Shown: piece by piece, positions 1 through 4,878 of the stretch
Numbering within the stretch: the first letter of the stretch is position 1
Layout of the letters: the number at the start of each line of letters is the position of its first letter
Assembly: GCA_007122945.1 (NCBI GenBank)
Contig: SKSP01000556.1
Location: 1 to 9,320 of the forward strand
Direction of reading: 5' to 3'
DNA length: 9,320 nucleotides
Origin: Ilumatobacteraceae bacterium
Lineage (GTDB): Bacteria > Actinomycetota > Acidimicrobiia > Acidimicrobiales > Ilumatobacteraceae
Program-made: the position numbers and the translations under genes
The notes under the pieces: generated by a model
What the model was told of the DNA's origin: nothing
What the model saw: the letters and a program-made list of their open reading frames with translations, nothing else
The model's database searches: none

Positions 1-2266
1 CCTCGACGGTGTGCATGTACGCGTCGACGTCGAAGGTGTCGTACCCCTCGCCGTCGCCGTCGAGGTACTCGAGCAGGTTGATCGACGCCAGATTGCACGC
101 GGAGTCGTCGAGGTGCATGTATTCCGAGCAAGGATTGCTGCCGTTGATGCGGCCGGTGGCGTGGGCGGTGTGCCAGCGGTTGATCGTGGTGTCGAACTGC
201 AGGCCCGGGTCGGCGCACTCCCACGACGCCTGGGCGATCTGCATCCACAGGTCGCGGGCCCGGACCGTCTTGATCACCTCGCCGGTCGTGACGGCCGTCA
301 GGCCCCAGTCGGCGTCGTCGATCACGGCCTGCATGAACTCGTCGGTCACGCGCACCGAGTTGTTCGCGTTCTGGTACTGGATCGAGTACGAGTCGGCGCC
401 GTCGAGGTCCATGTCGAAGCCGTTGTCGCGCAGCACGCGCGCCTTGCGCTCCTCTTTGACCTTGCACCACACGAACTCCTCGACGTCGGGGTGGTCGACG
501 TCGAGGATGACCATCTTGGCGGCGCGGCGCGTCTTGCCGCCGGACTTGATCGTGCCGGCCGAGGCATCCGCGCCGCGCATGAAGCTGACCGGGCCCGACG
601 CGGTGCCGCCGCCCTCGAGCGGTTCGAACGACGAGCGGATCTTCGACAGGTTGATGCCCGAGCCGGACCCGCCCTTGAAGATGATCCCCTCCTCGCGGTA
701 CCAGTTGAGAATCGAGTCCATCTTGTCGTCGACCGACAAGATGAAGCAGTTGTGCACACGCAGGCCGCCCGACGAGAGGTACTCGCCGCTCTCGGTCTGG
801 ATGTCGTACACGGGCATCTCGCCGAGCGCTTCGACACGTTCGACCTCGAGCCGCTTCACGCCGTTGCGGGCGATCCCGTCGAGCTCGAGCGAGGATTCCA
901 AGCGCTCCTGCTTGCGACGGTCGATGAACGGCAGTTCGGCCGCGAAGGTGTCGCGCTCGGGCAACGGACGGATCGAGAGCGACCACGTGCCCTGCCGGTC
1001 GGAGCGGCGGTCGTGCTTCCGTCGGACGCGACCGAAGATCCCGAAGCGTCCGAGCAGCGTCTGAACGCCCCGCACGTGCGCTTCACCGGCCAGGTCGAGA
1101 CCGACCAGCGCGGCGCGCTCTCGGACCGAAACATAGCCATCGGCCTGGAACAGGCTACGGAGGTAGTTGGCGACGACCGGCTGGGGCGCGGTGAAGAGAC
1201 GGGCCGGCACCACCATCTCGGCCCCCCGATCGAGCAACCCCCACTTCTCGACGAACGGGCGGAGGACCTCGCCGTACAGACGAATCCGCCGGATGTCGAG
1301 TGAGGGGTCGGCCGCCTCGACCGACCGTTCGTTCAGGTGGACGTCGGGGAACACCCGTGAGATGTGTTCGAGCACCCACGCCCGTTCGGCATCGGTCACC
1401 GTCATGAACTCGATCGTGAGCGATCGATTCGTCCCCTCGCCGTACTGGCCGACGAACCCGTCGCCCTGGAGCCACCCGGCCAGTGCGGCCTCGGCCGTCT
1501 CGCGTGGGTCGATCCAGCCATCGCCCCAGCTCTCGGTCCGGTGCCACTCGAGCTGGTCACCGGGCCGGATCTCGCCAGCCTCGATCCAACGACCGGTGCC
1601 GTGGCCGGTCGCCTTCCACACCACGTGGTCGGGTGTGACGTCGAGGGTGTACCCAGCCTTGGTGTGGAGGCGCAGCACCGTCTTGGTGCCGTTGCTCGCG
1701 GTGGCGACGACCCGTGTGACGCCGTTGGCGTCGAAGACCTTCGTTCCCACCGCATCGTCCTCCACGAGCCGTCCGATCGGGACGAGACCCTCCGGCGTGC
1801 TCACCAGTGCGTCGTACGGCTGGCACGCCGAGGCCTGCTGGGGGACGCCCTTGACGCCGATGTTGAACCACACGGGGCTGTTGAACGCGGCCCGCTGGGT
1901 GACGAGGATGTACTTCAGCTCGTCGCGGAACGTGTCAGCCTCGGCGTCGTCGACGAAGTAGCCGCCCTCGACGCCCCAGCGGGTGATCGTCTCGACGACC
2001 CGGTCGATCACCTGACGCAGCGACGACTCCCGCTCGGGGCTGCCGAGGTTCCCGCGGAAGTACTTCTGGGCCACGATGTTGGTGGCGTTGACCGACCAGC
2101 TCTTCGGGAACTCCACACCGGTCTGCTCGAAGGCGATCGAGCCGTCCTTCCAGTTCGTGATCCGCGCGTCGCGGTGCTCCCACTCGACCTCGTCGTAGGG
2201 GTCGACACCGGGGGACGTGTACAGACGGCGGAGTCCGATGGACAGTCGCTCCGGTGCCAAAGACAT
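1..2266 (-). CDS. nrdJ: Adenosylcobalamin-dependent (class II) ribonucleotide reductase, intein-containing, 3' end outside window
   Basis: Reduces ribonucleotides to deoxyribonucleotides in the cytoplasm, using adenosylcobalamin to make the thiyl radical. About 755 codons are visible, of which 359 are an intein (residues 148-506). The host protein reads through residues 1-147, including AAFNSPVWFN just before the insertion, and resumes with CFILSVDDKMDSILNWY and GGSGSGINLSKIRSS. Three catalytic cysteines can be placed: the first redox Cys is the residue right after the intein (codon 746-748, precursor 507, spliced 148). The radical Cys is in NPCSE (codon 128-130, precursor 713, spliced 354), and the second redox Cys is in SACNLASINL (codon 95-97, spliced 365). 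The 11-residue gap between the last two matches the family. The ATG at 2264-2266 is supported by GAGGAG at 2275-2280, about 8 nt upstream. The C-terminal half and the end lie beyond position 1. NrdR is encoded nearby and probable NrdR boxes precede the gene. Confidence 0.95.
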   Translation of the reverse strand, partial: MSLAPERLSIGLRRLYTSPGVDPYDEVEWEHRDARITNWKDGSIAFEQTGVEFPKSWSVNATNIVAQKYFRGNLGSPERESSLRQVIDRVVETITRWGVEGGYFVDDAEADTFRDELKYILVTQRAAFNSPVWFNIGVKGVPQQASACQPYDALVSTPEGLVPIGRLVEDDAVGTKVFDANGVTRVVATASNGTKTVLRLHTKAGYTLDVTPDHVVWKATGHGTGRWIEAGEIRPGDQLEWHRTESWGDGWIDPRETAEAALAGWLQGDGFVGQYGEGTNRSLTIEFMTVTDAERAWVLEHISRVFPDVHLNERSVEAADPSLDIRRIRLYGEVLRPFVEKWGLLDRGAEMVVPARLFTAPQPVVANYLRSLFQADGYVSVRERAALVGLDLAGEAHVRGVQTLLGRFGIFGRVRRKHDRRSDRQGTWSLSIRPLPERDTFAAELPFIDRRKQERLESSLELDGIARNGVKRLEVERVEALGEMPVYDIQTESGEYLSSGGLRVHNCFILSVDDKMDSILNWYREEGIIFKGGSGSGINLSKIRSSFEPLEGGGTASGPVSFMRGADASAGTIKSGGKTRRAAKMVILDVDHPDVEEFVWCKVKEERKARVLRDNGFDMDLDGADSYSIQYQNANNSVRVTDEFMQAVIDDADWGLTAVTTGEVIKTVRARDLWMQIAQASWECADPGLQFDTTINRWHTAHATGRINGSNPCSEYMHLDDSACNLASINLLEYLDGDGEGYDTFDVDAYMHTVE
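749..1825 (-). mobile_element. Intein with LAGLIDADG homing endonuclease, in-frame inside nrdJ
   Basis: A 359-residue protein-splicing element read in frame with NrdJ and flanked by QASA on the N side and CFIL on the C side. Splicing motifs in order are Cys1 followed by QPYDALVSTPEG (block A), TPDH at intein residues 64-67 (block B, TxxH), VYDIQTES at 339-346 (block F) and RVHN at 356-359 (block G), followed by extein Cys+1. This is the set expected of a class 1 intein. Between them lie two LAGLIDADG helices, LAGWLQGDG (115-123) and LRSLFQADG (222-230). Both keep the terminal Asp-Gly (D122, D229), so the endonuclease looks intact. After excision the host joins as QASA-CFIL, restoring the normal reductase sequence. 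No frameshift or stop was found along the element. Mobility is inferred from the nuclease domain; activity is not shown by sequence. Confidence 0.95.
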
Positions 2267-2291
2267 GTGTGGTTCTCCTCGAAACTGTGCT

Positions 2292-2309
2292 CGCCCACCG
2301 ATGTGGGCG
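2292..2309 (-). other. Short hairpin in the nrdJ 5' leader
   Basis: Perfect 7-bp inverted repeat CGCCCAC / GTGGGCG around a 4-nt loop, starting 12 nt upstream of the GAGGAG ribosome-binding site of nrdJ. If transcribed from the promoter proposed at 2447-2476, it would fold in the leader RNA close to the translation start. No U-tract follows, so it is not an obvious terminator. A role in translation control is possible but is inference only. Confidence 0.5.
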
Positions 2310-2310
2310 G

Positions 2311-2343
2311 GTCGTGCTCGTCGTGCTCGTCGTGCTCGTCGTG
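2311..2343. repeat. 9-bp tandem repeat in nrdJ leader (3.7 copies)
   Basis: Three perfect copies of GTCGTGCTC plus the first six bases of a fourth. It lies between the NrdR box at 2368-2383 and the hairpin at 2292-2309, so it is probably in the untranslated leader of nrdJ. The unit is a multiple of three, and one minus-strand frame would read a His-Asp-Glu repeat, but I see no reason to believe that frame is translated. Replication slippage is the simplest origin. Confidence 0.85.
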
Positions 2344-2367
2344 ACCGCCGATCGGCTCCGCCGACGG

Positions 2368-2383
2368 GCACAACATCTTGTGA
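2368..2383. promoter_or_regulatory. Probable NrdR box, nrdJ-proximal
   Basis: The 16-bp site GCACAACATCTTGTGA has perfect half-sites CACAA and TTGTG around four bases. This matches the conserved outer parts of the published NrdR-box consensus (acaCwAtATaTwGtgt), with a less AT-rich centre as could be expected in a high-GC genome. It lies about 100 bp upstream of the nrdJ start. Its centre is 43 bp from that of the second site, close to four helical turns, and paired boxes on the same DNA face are typical for NrdR. Confidence 0.7.
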
Positions 2384-2410
2384 GGGCTTCCCCCCGACCC
2401 GGTGCATTCA

Positions 2411-2426
2411 CCACAACCTGTTGTGG
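2411..2426. promoter_or_regulatory. Probable NrdR box, nrdJ-distal
   Basis: The site CCACAACCTGTTGTGG lies within an 18-bp inverted repeat (2410-2427, ACCACAAC-CT-GTTGTGGT) that is perfect apart from the two central bases. It has the same CACAA-N4-TTGTG core as the site at 2368-2383. It lies just downstream of the proposed nrdJ -10 at 2447-2452, where a bound repressor could block promoter escape, and it overlaps the start predicted from an alternative -10, TAGGAT, at 2430-2435. nrdR itself is about 1.2 kb away in this window. Confidence 0.72.
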
Positions 2427-2446
2427 TTCATCCTACCGGACGAGGA

Positions 2447-2476
2447 ATTACAGCACTGTAGTTACGACGGTGTCAA
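2447..2476 (-). promoter_or_regulatory. Candidate nrdJ promoter
   Basis: On the minus strand TTGACA (plus 2471-2476) is followed after 18 bp by TGTAAT (plus 2447-2452), a perfect -35 and a 5/6 match to the -10. TGC sits directly before the -10, giving an extended -10. Transcription would begin near 2440 and produce a leader of about 175 nt containing both NrdR boxes, the 9-bp repeat and the hairpin. A weaker alternative is TAGGAT at 2430-2435, which would place the start inside the distal NrdR box. Confidence 0.55.
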
Positions 2477-2480
2477 CGGT

Positions 2481-2871
2481 TCACCGCGAATCTCTCCCAA
2501 CAACGCCCTGACCAGGACCTTCGACGGCGACCCGTCGCCCGGTCGCCACCCCGGAGCGGACGGGAGGGCGACGCGGCAACGCAGGTTCAGGACGTCTGCC
2601 CCAGTCGGTCCCACCCCCCTGTGAGGGCGATGGGTTCAACCGTCTCGTCCGCGTGCCGCGCCGCTCCCGACTCGTTGGGCACCGTAGGGAACCGGGCCTG
2701 TGAGGAGGAAGAGGGACAACCATGTGGATTTCGCGCCGACACCTGTGGGCCACCTGTGCGTCACCGTGTGGACACCTGCCACGCGACGGCCACACGCAGG
2801 CGCGACGCCGCACCGGGTGCGCCACGGGCCCGATCGGGCACGGCGCGGCCGGTGATGTCAAGATCCCGTGC
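2481..2871. other. Intergenic stretch with no convincing gene
   Basis: About 390 bases between the nrdJ control region and the plus-strand reductase. Open frames here are typical high-GC chance frames. Visible structure is limited to a GGCGAC-CC-GTCGCC inverted repeat at 2526-2539, whose arms recur nearby (GTCGCC at 2542-2547, GGCGAC at 2567-2572). A purine-rich GAGGAGGAAGAGGG run at 2702-2715 precedes the ATG at 2722-2724. That ATG is in frame with the reductase and could give a 50-residue N-terminal extension. I saw no tRNA, and neither an FMN nor a cobalamin riboswitch signature. Confidence 0.5.
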
Positions 2872-3597
2872 ATGCGCCGACTCCACCCCGGTCCCGCCGC
2901 CGACGTCACGATCGGGGAGCTGTACGACGTCCCCCGACCGCGGGCGCCCGACGGCCGGCCACGCATCGGCATCTGCATGGTCTCCAGCCTCGACGGCTCG
3001 ATCGTGTTCGGCGGCGGGTCCGCCGGCCTCTCGAGCGCCAACGACATCGAGGTCCTGCTCACCTTGCGCCGGCTCGCCGACGTGATCATGGTCGGGGCCG
3101 GCACGGTCCGGGCCGAGGGCTACGGCGCACCGAGGAAGGCGGGCCAGCGGATCGGCGTCGTCACGACCTCCGGCGACGTCGACGCCACGTCGCCGTTGTT
3201 CACCTCGGGCGCCGGGTTCTTGATCTGCACCGACGAGACGCCCGACCGGGGTGTCGAGGCGCTCCGCGTCGGGTCGGGCCGGATCGACCTCGCCCAGGCC
3301 GTCGACCGCCTGGCGGAGCTCGTACCCGACGTCGGCTTCGTCCAAGCAGAGGGTGGGAGCCACCTGAACGGCGCACTCCTCGGCGCCGGCCTCGTCGACG
3401 AACTGCACCTCACGCTGTCGCCCCAGATGGTCGGCGGCACGGGGCCCCGGCTGGCCGACGGGCCCGACGTCGCCACCGCGTTCGACCTCGCCCACCTCGC
3501 GGTCGACGAGGGGTCGTTCGTCTTCTCGCGCTGGGTGCGCCGCGGGATCACCGAGACGACCAGCGGGGCGACCAGCGGGGCGTCAACGGGCGGGTGA
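2872..3597 (+). CDS. RibD C-terminal-domain (pyrimidine/dihydrofolate reductase-fold) family protein
   Basis: A 241-residue stand-alone reductase domain of the RibD_C/DHFR-like fold, expected to use NAD(P)H. Visible motifs are VSSLDGS (37-43), VGAGTVRAEGYG (74-85, nucleotide-binding turn), EGGS (160-163) and VDELHLTLSP (175-184). The deaminase domain of full RibD is absent, so it need not be the riboflavin pathway enzyme. From memory it resembles mycobacterial Rv2671-type proteins, whose substrate is not settled by sequence. The ATG at 2872 is chosen because conserved family sequence (GELYDVPRP) starts soon after it. An in-frame ATG at 2722 has a fair ribosome-binding site (GAGGG, six bases upstream) but adds a 50-residue extension rich in Arg, Cys and His that looks non-coding. 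The C-terminus ends in a duplicated TSGA. The gene converges on nrdR, overlapping it by 15 bp. Confidence 0.85.
   Translation: MRRLHPGPAADVTIGELYDVPRPRAPDGRPRIGICMVSSLDGSIVFGGGSAGLSSANDIEVLLTLRRLADVIMVGAGTVRAEGYGAPRKAGQRIGVVTTSGDVDATSPLFTSGAGFLICTDETPDRGVEALRVGSGRIDLAQAVDRLAELVPDVGFVQAEGGSHLNGALLGAGLVDELHLTLSPQMVGGTGPRLADGPDVATAFDLAHLAVDEGSFVFSRWVRRGITETTSGATSGASTGG
3558..3581 (+). repeat. 12-bp direct repeat in the 3' end of the reductase gene
   Basis: Two perfect adjacent copies of GACCAGCGGGGC, encoding TSGATSGA in the last part of the RibD-like protein, directly beside the overlap with the end of nrdR. It lies outside the conserved domain and is probably a slippage product without functional effect. 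Confidence 0.85.
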
Positions 3598-4050
3598 GCC
3601 GCCGAGCTTGTCGAGCAACTCGATCTCGCGGTGGAAGTCGGCCGCGGCGTCGAAGTTCTTGTACACCGACGCGAAGCGCAGGTACGCGACCTCGTCGATC
3701 GAGCGCAGTCGATCGAGCACGGCGACGCCGATCTGGGCACTCGTCACCTCACCGCCGACCAGACGCACCTCGTCCTCGACCTCGACCGCGAGCTGTTCGA
3801 TCCGCTCCGAGGGGACTGCCCGGCCCTTCGTCGCGGCGACGACACCGGCGACGATCTTGCCGCGATCGAACGGCACGACCGACCCGTCGGACTTGTGGAC
3901 CTCGAGCGGGACCTCGTCGACGCGTTCGAACGTGGTGAACCGATGGGCGCAGGTGAGGCACTGCCGGCGCCGCCGGACCGCGACACCGTCCGAGGCGACG
4001 CGCGAGTCCACCACCTTGGTCTCGACCGCATGGCAGGATGGACACCGCAC
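3583..4050 (-). CDS. nrdR: Transcriptional regulator NrdR
   Basis: Zinc-ribbon/ATP-cone repressor of ribonucleotide reductase genes; it senses the ATP/dATP state and binds paired NrdR boxes. At 155 residues it has the usual family length. The zinc ribbon is formed by C3, C6, C31 and C34 (RCPSC ... QCLTC). The ATP-cone follows from about residue 46 (VPLEVHKSDGSVVPFDRGKI) to about 136, ending with YLRFASVYKNF, a family hallmark. The GTG at 4048-4050 is chosen because it puts the first zinc cysteine at position 3, as in other NrdR proteins; a longer in-frame GTG at 4105-4107 would start inside the minisatellite and add unrelated residues. No good ribosome-binding site is visible. A TAnnnT-type -10 (TAGCCT, plus 4059-4064) lies about 8 bp upstream of the GTG, so a leaderless message is possible. 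The gene is divergent from lexA and close to nrdJ, its probable target. Confidence 0.95.
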   Translation of the reverse strand: MRCPSCHAVETKVVDSRVASDGVAVRRRRQCLTCAHRFTTFERVDEVPLEVHKSDGSVVPFDRGKIVAGVVAATKGRAVPSERIEQLAVEVEDEVRLVGGEVTSAQIGVAVLDRLRSIDEVAYLRFASVYKNFDAAADFHREIELLDKLGGSPAR

Positions 4051-4063
4051 CGGCGAGCAGGCT

Positions 4064-4080
4064 ACCCCCGGTGCGGGGGT
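4064..4080. other. Hairpin just upstream of nrdR
   Basis: Perfect 7-bp inverted repeat ACCCCCG / CGGGGGT around GTG, 13 bp upstream of the nrdR start codon and overlapping by one base the possible -10 TAGCCT at 4059-4064. It could be an operator or simply GC-rich chance structure. It does not resemble an NrdR box, so it gives no evidence for autoregulation. Confidence 0.5.
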
Positions 4081-4090
4081 CCCCACGTCG

Positions 4091-4139
4091 ACACCGTTCG
4101 CGGACACCGTTCGCGGACACCGTTCGCGGACACCGTTCG
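4091..4139. repeat. 13-bp minisatellite in the nrdR-lexA divergent region
   Basis: Three perfect copies of ACACCGTTCGCGG followed by ten bases of a fourth. Each unit carries GTTCG, the right half of the actinobacterial SOS box, at 13-bp intervals. The array lies between the start of nrdR and the lexA promoter. As 13 is not a multiple of three, it is unlikely to be coding. Copy number may vary between strains. Confidence 0.9.
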
Positions 4140-4147
4140 TCGAACGG
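4133..4147. promoter_or_regulatory. 15-bp palindrome next to the minisatellite
   Basis: CCGTTCG-T-CGAACGG is a perfect inverted repeat formed where the last minisatellite unit runs into the sequence before the SOS box. Its half-sites are those of the SOS box in inverted order and with a one-base spacer, so normal LexA binding is not expected. It may be an operator for another regulator or a by-product of repeat formation. Confidence 0.4.
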
Positions 4148-4159
4148 CCACGCGTCCGA

Positions 4160-4173
4160 CGAACATCGGTTTG
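4160..4173. promoter_or_regulatory. Probable SOS box (LexA operator) of lexA
   Basis: CGAAC-ATCG-GTTTG matches the Gram-positive/actinobacterial LexA operator CGAAC-N4-GTTCG at nine of ten defined positions. Its right half overlaps the first three bases of the -35 hexamer at 4171-4176, so bound LexA would exclude RNA polymerase. This fits the usual autoregulation of lexA. Confidence 0.72.
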
Positions 4174-4199
4174 ACACTGGCAGGGAACGACAGTACGAT
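4171..4199 (+). promoter_or_regulatory. lexA promoter, predicted leaderless
   Basis: TTGACA (4171-4176), a perfect -35, is followed after exactly 17 bp by TACGAT (4194-4199). The seventh base after the -10 is the A of the lexA ATG at 4206, so the transcript should begin at or next to the start codon. No ribosome-binding site is visible before the ATG, which agrees with leaderless translation. Confidence 0.72.
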
Positions 4200-4205
4200 G
4201 GCACC

Positions 4206-4835
4206 ATGATCAAGAACGTCAGCGATCGTCAGCGGGCCATCCTCGACTTCATCTCGAGCCAGACCGAGCAGCGCGGATATCCACCCTCGGTGCGCGAGAT
4301 CGGCGACGCGGTCGGCCTGACATCACCCTCGACCGTGCACACCCACCTCAACACGCTCGAGAAGCTCGGCTACATCCGGCGCGACCCCAACCGGCCGCGG
4401 GCGATCGAGATCCGATGGGACGCCAACTCCGGGGTCGCCATGGAGCGTCGGCCGTTCCGCCACGTGCCCCTCGTCGGCGACGTGGCGGCCGGCACCGACG
4501 TGCTCGCCAGCGAGAACGTGGAGGAATTGCTGCCGGTCCCGGTCGACTTCACCGGCGACGGCGAGCTGTTCATGCTCCGCGTCCGGGGCGACTCGATGAT
4601 CGGTTCGGGCATCTTGGACGGCGACTTCGTGATCGCCGTCCAGCAGACCCTCGCCGACAACGGCGACATCGTGGTCGCCGGGATTCCCGGCGGCGAGGCG
4701 ACCGTGAAGACGTATCGGCGCTCGGGTACCACGGTGACGCTCCAGCCGACCAACCCCGCGATGGAGGATCTCGTGTACCCGGCGGACGAGGTGACGATCT
4801 ACGGCCGGGTCGTCACCGTGATGCGTCGGCTCTGA
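4206..4835 (+). CDS. lexA: LexA repressor
   Basis: SOS-response repressor with self-cleavage activity, 209 residues. The N-terminal winged-helix DNA-binding domain spans about 1-70, with GYPPSVREIGDAVGLTSPSTVHTHL at 24-48 typical of LexA. The Ala-Gly cleavage site is A95-G96 in GDVAAG. The C-terminal S24-type peptidase domain carries the catalytic Ser130 (RGDSM) and Lys168 (ATVKTY). RecA-stimulated cleavage would derepress DNA-repair genes after damage. The ATG at 4206 gives the usual N-terminus for the family and coincides with the predicted transcript start. The gene is divergent from nrdR and converges on the membrane protein gene ending at 4867. A probable SOS box lies on its own promoter. 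Confidence 0.96.
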   Translation: MIKNVSDRQRAILDFISSQTEQRGYPPSVREIGDAVGLTSPSTVHTHLNTLEKLGYIRRDPNRPRAIEIRWDANSGVAMERRPFRHVPLVGDVAAGTDVLASENVEELLPVPVDFTGDGELFMLRVRGDSMIGSGILDGDFVIAVQQTLADNGDIVVAGIPGGEATVKTYRRSGTTVTLQPTNPAMEDLVYPADEVTIYGRVVTVMRRL

Positions 4836-4842
4836 CGCGCAG

Positions 4843-4878
4843 CCCACGTCACCCGTAGCGCCCACGTCACCCGTAGCG
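4843..4878. repeat. 18-bp tandem duplication across a stop codon
   Basis: Two perfect adjacent copies of CCCACGTCACCCGTAGCG, filling most of the 31-bp gap between the ends of lexA and the minus-strand membrane protein gene. On the minus strand each copy contains CGC TAC GGG TGA, the last three codons and stop of that gene. The copy at 4843-4860 thus repeats an Arg-Tyr-Gly-stop beyond the real stop and in the same frame. It probably arose by slippage and has little effect on the protein. Confidence 0.9.

Noticed and set aside
9..1303. Long plus-strand open frames (up to 430 codons) opposite nrdJ and its intein
   Set aside because: They are antisense shadows of a strongly conserved minus-strand gene in GC-rich DNA and show no recognisable protein features.
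2008..2376. Minus-strand frame starting inside an NrdR box with a His-Asp-Glu repeat
   Set aside because: It has no ribosome-binding site, its repeat comes from the 9-bp tandem repeat, and it runs out of frame through the conserved start of nrdJ.
2267..2480. Cobalamin riboswitch upstream of the B12-dependent reductase
   Set aside because: I looked for the conserved B12-box and GCCACTG-type core on the minus strand and did not see them; the region is better explained by NrdR boxes.
2722..2776. DnaA-box-like strings (TGTGGATTT, TGTGGACAC), possible origin
   Set aside because: Only two imperfect matches, no AT-rich unwinding segment and no dnaA or dnaN nearby.
2481..2871. FMN riboswitch or tRNA before the RibD-like gene
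   Set aside because: No RFN-element core motifs are present, and a GGTTCAACC-like string near 2632-2640 lacks a matching T-stem or any acceptor stem.
4091..4139. CRISPR-like array
   Set aside because: The units are 13 bp and directly adjacent with no spacers; it is a simple minisatellite.
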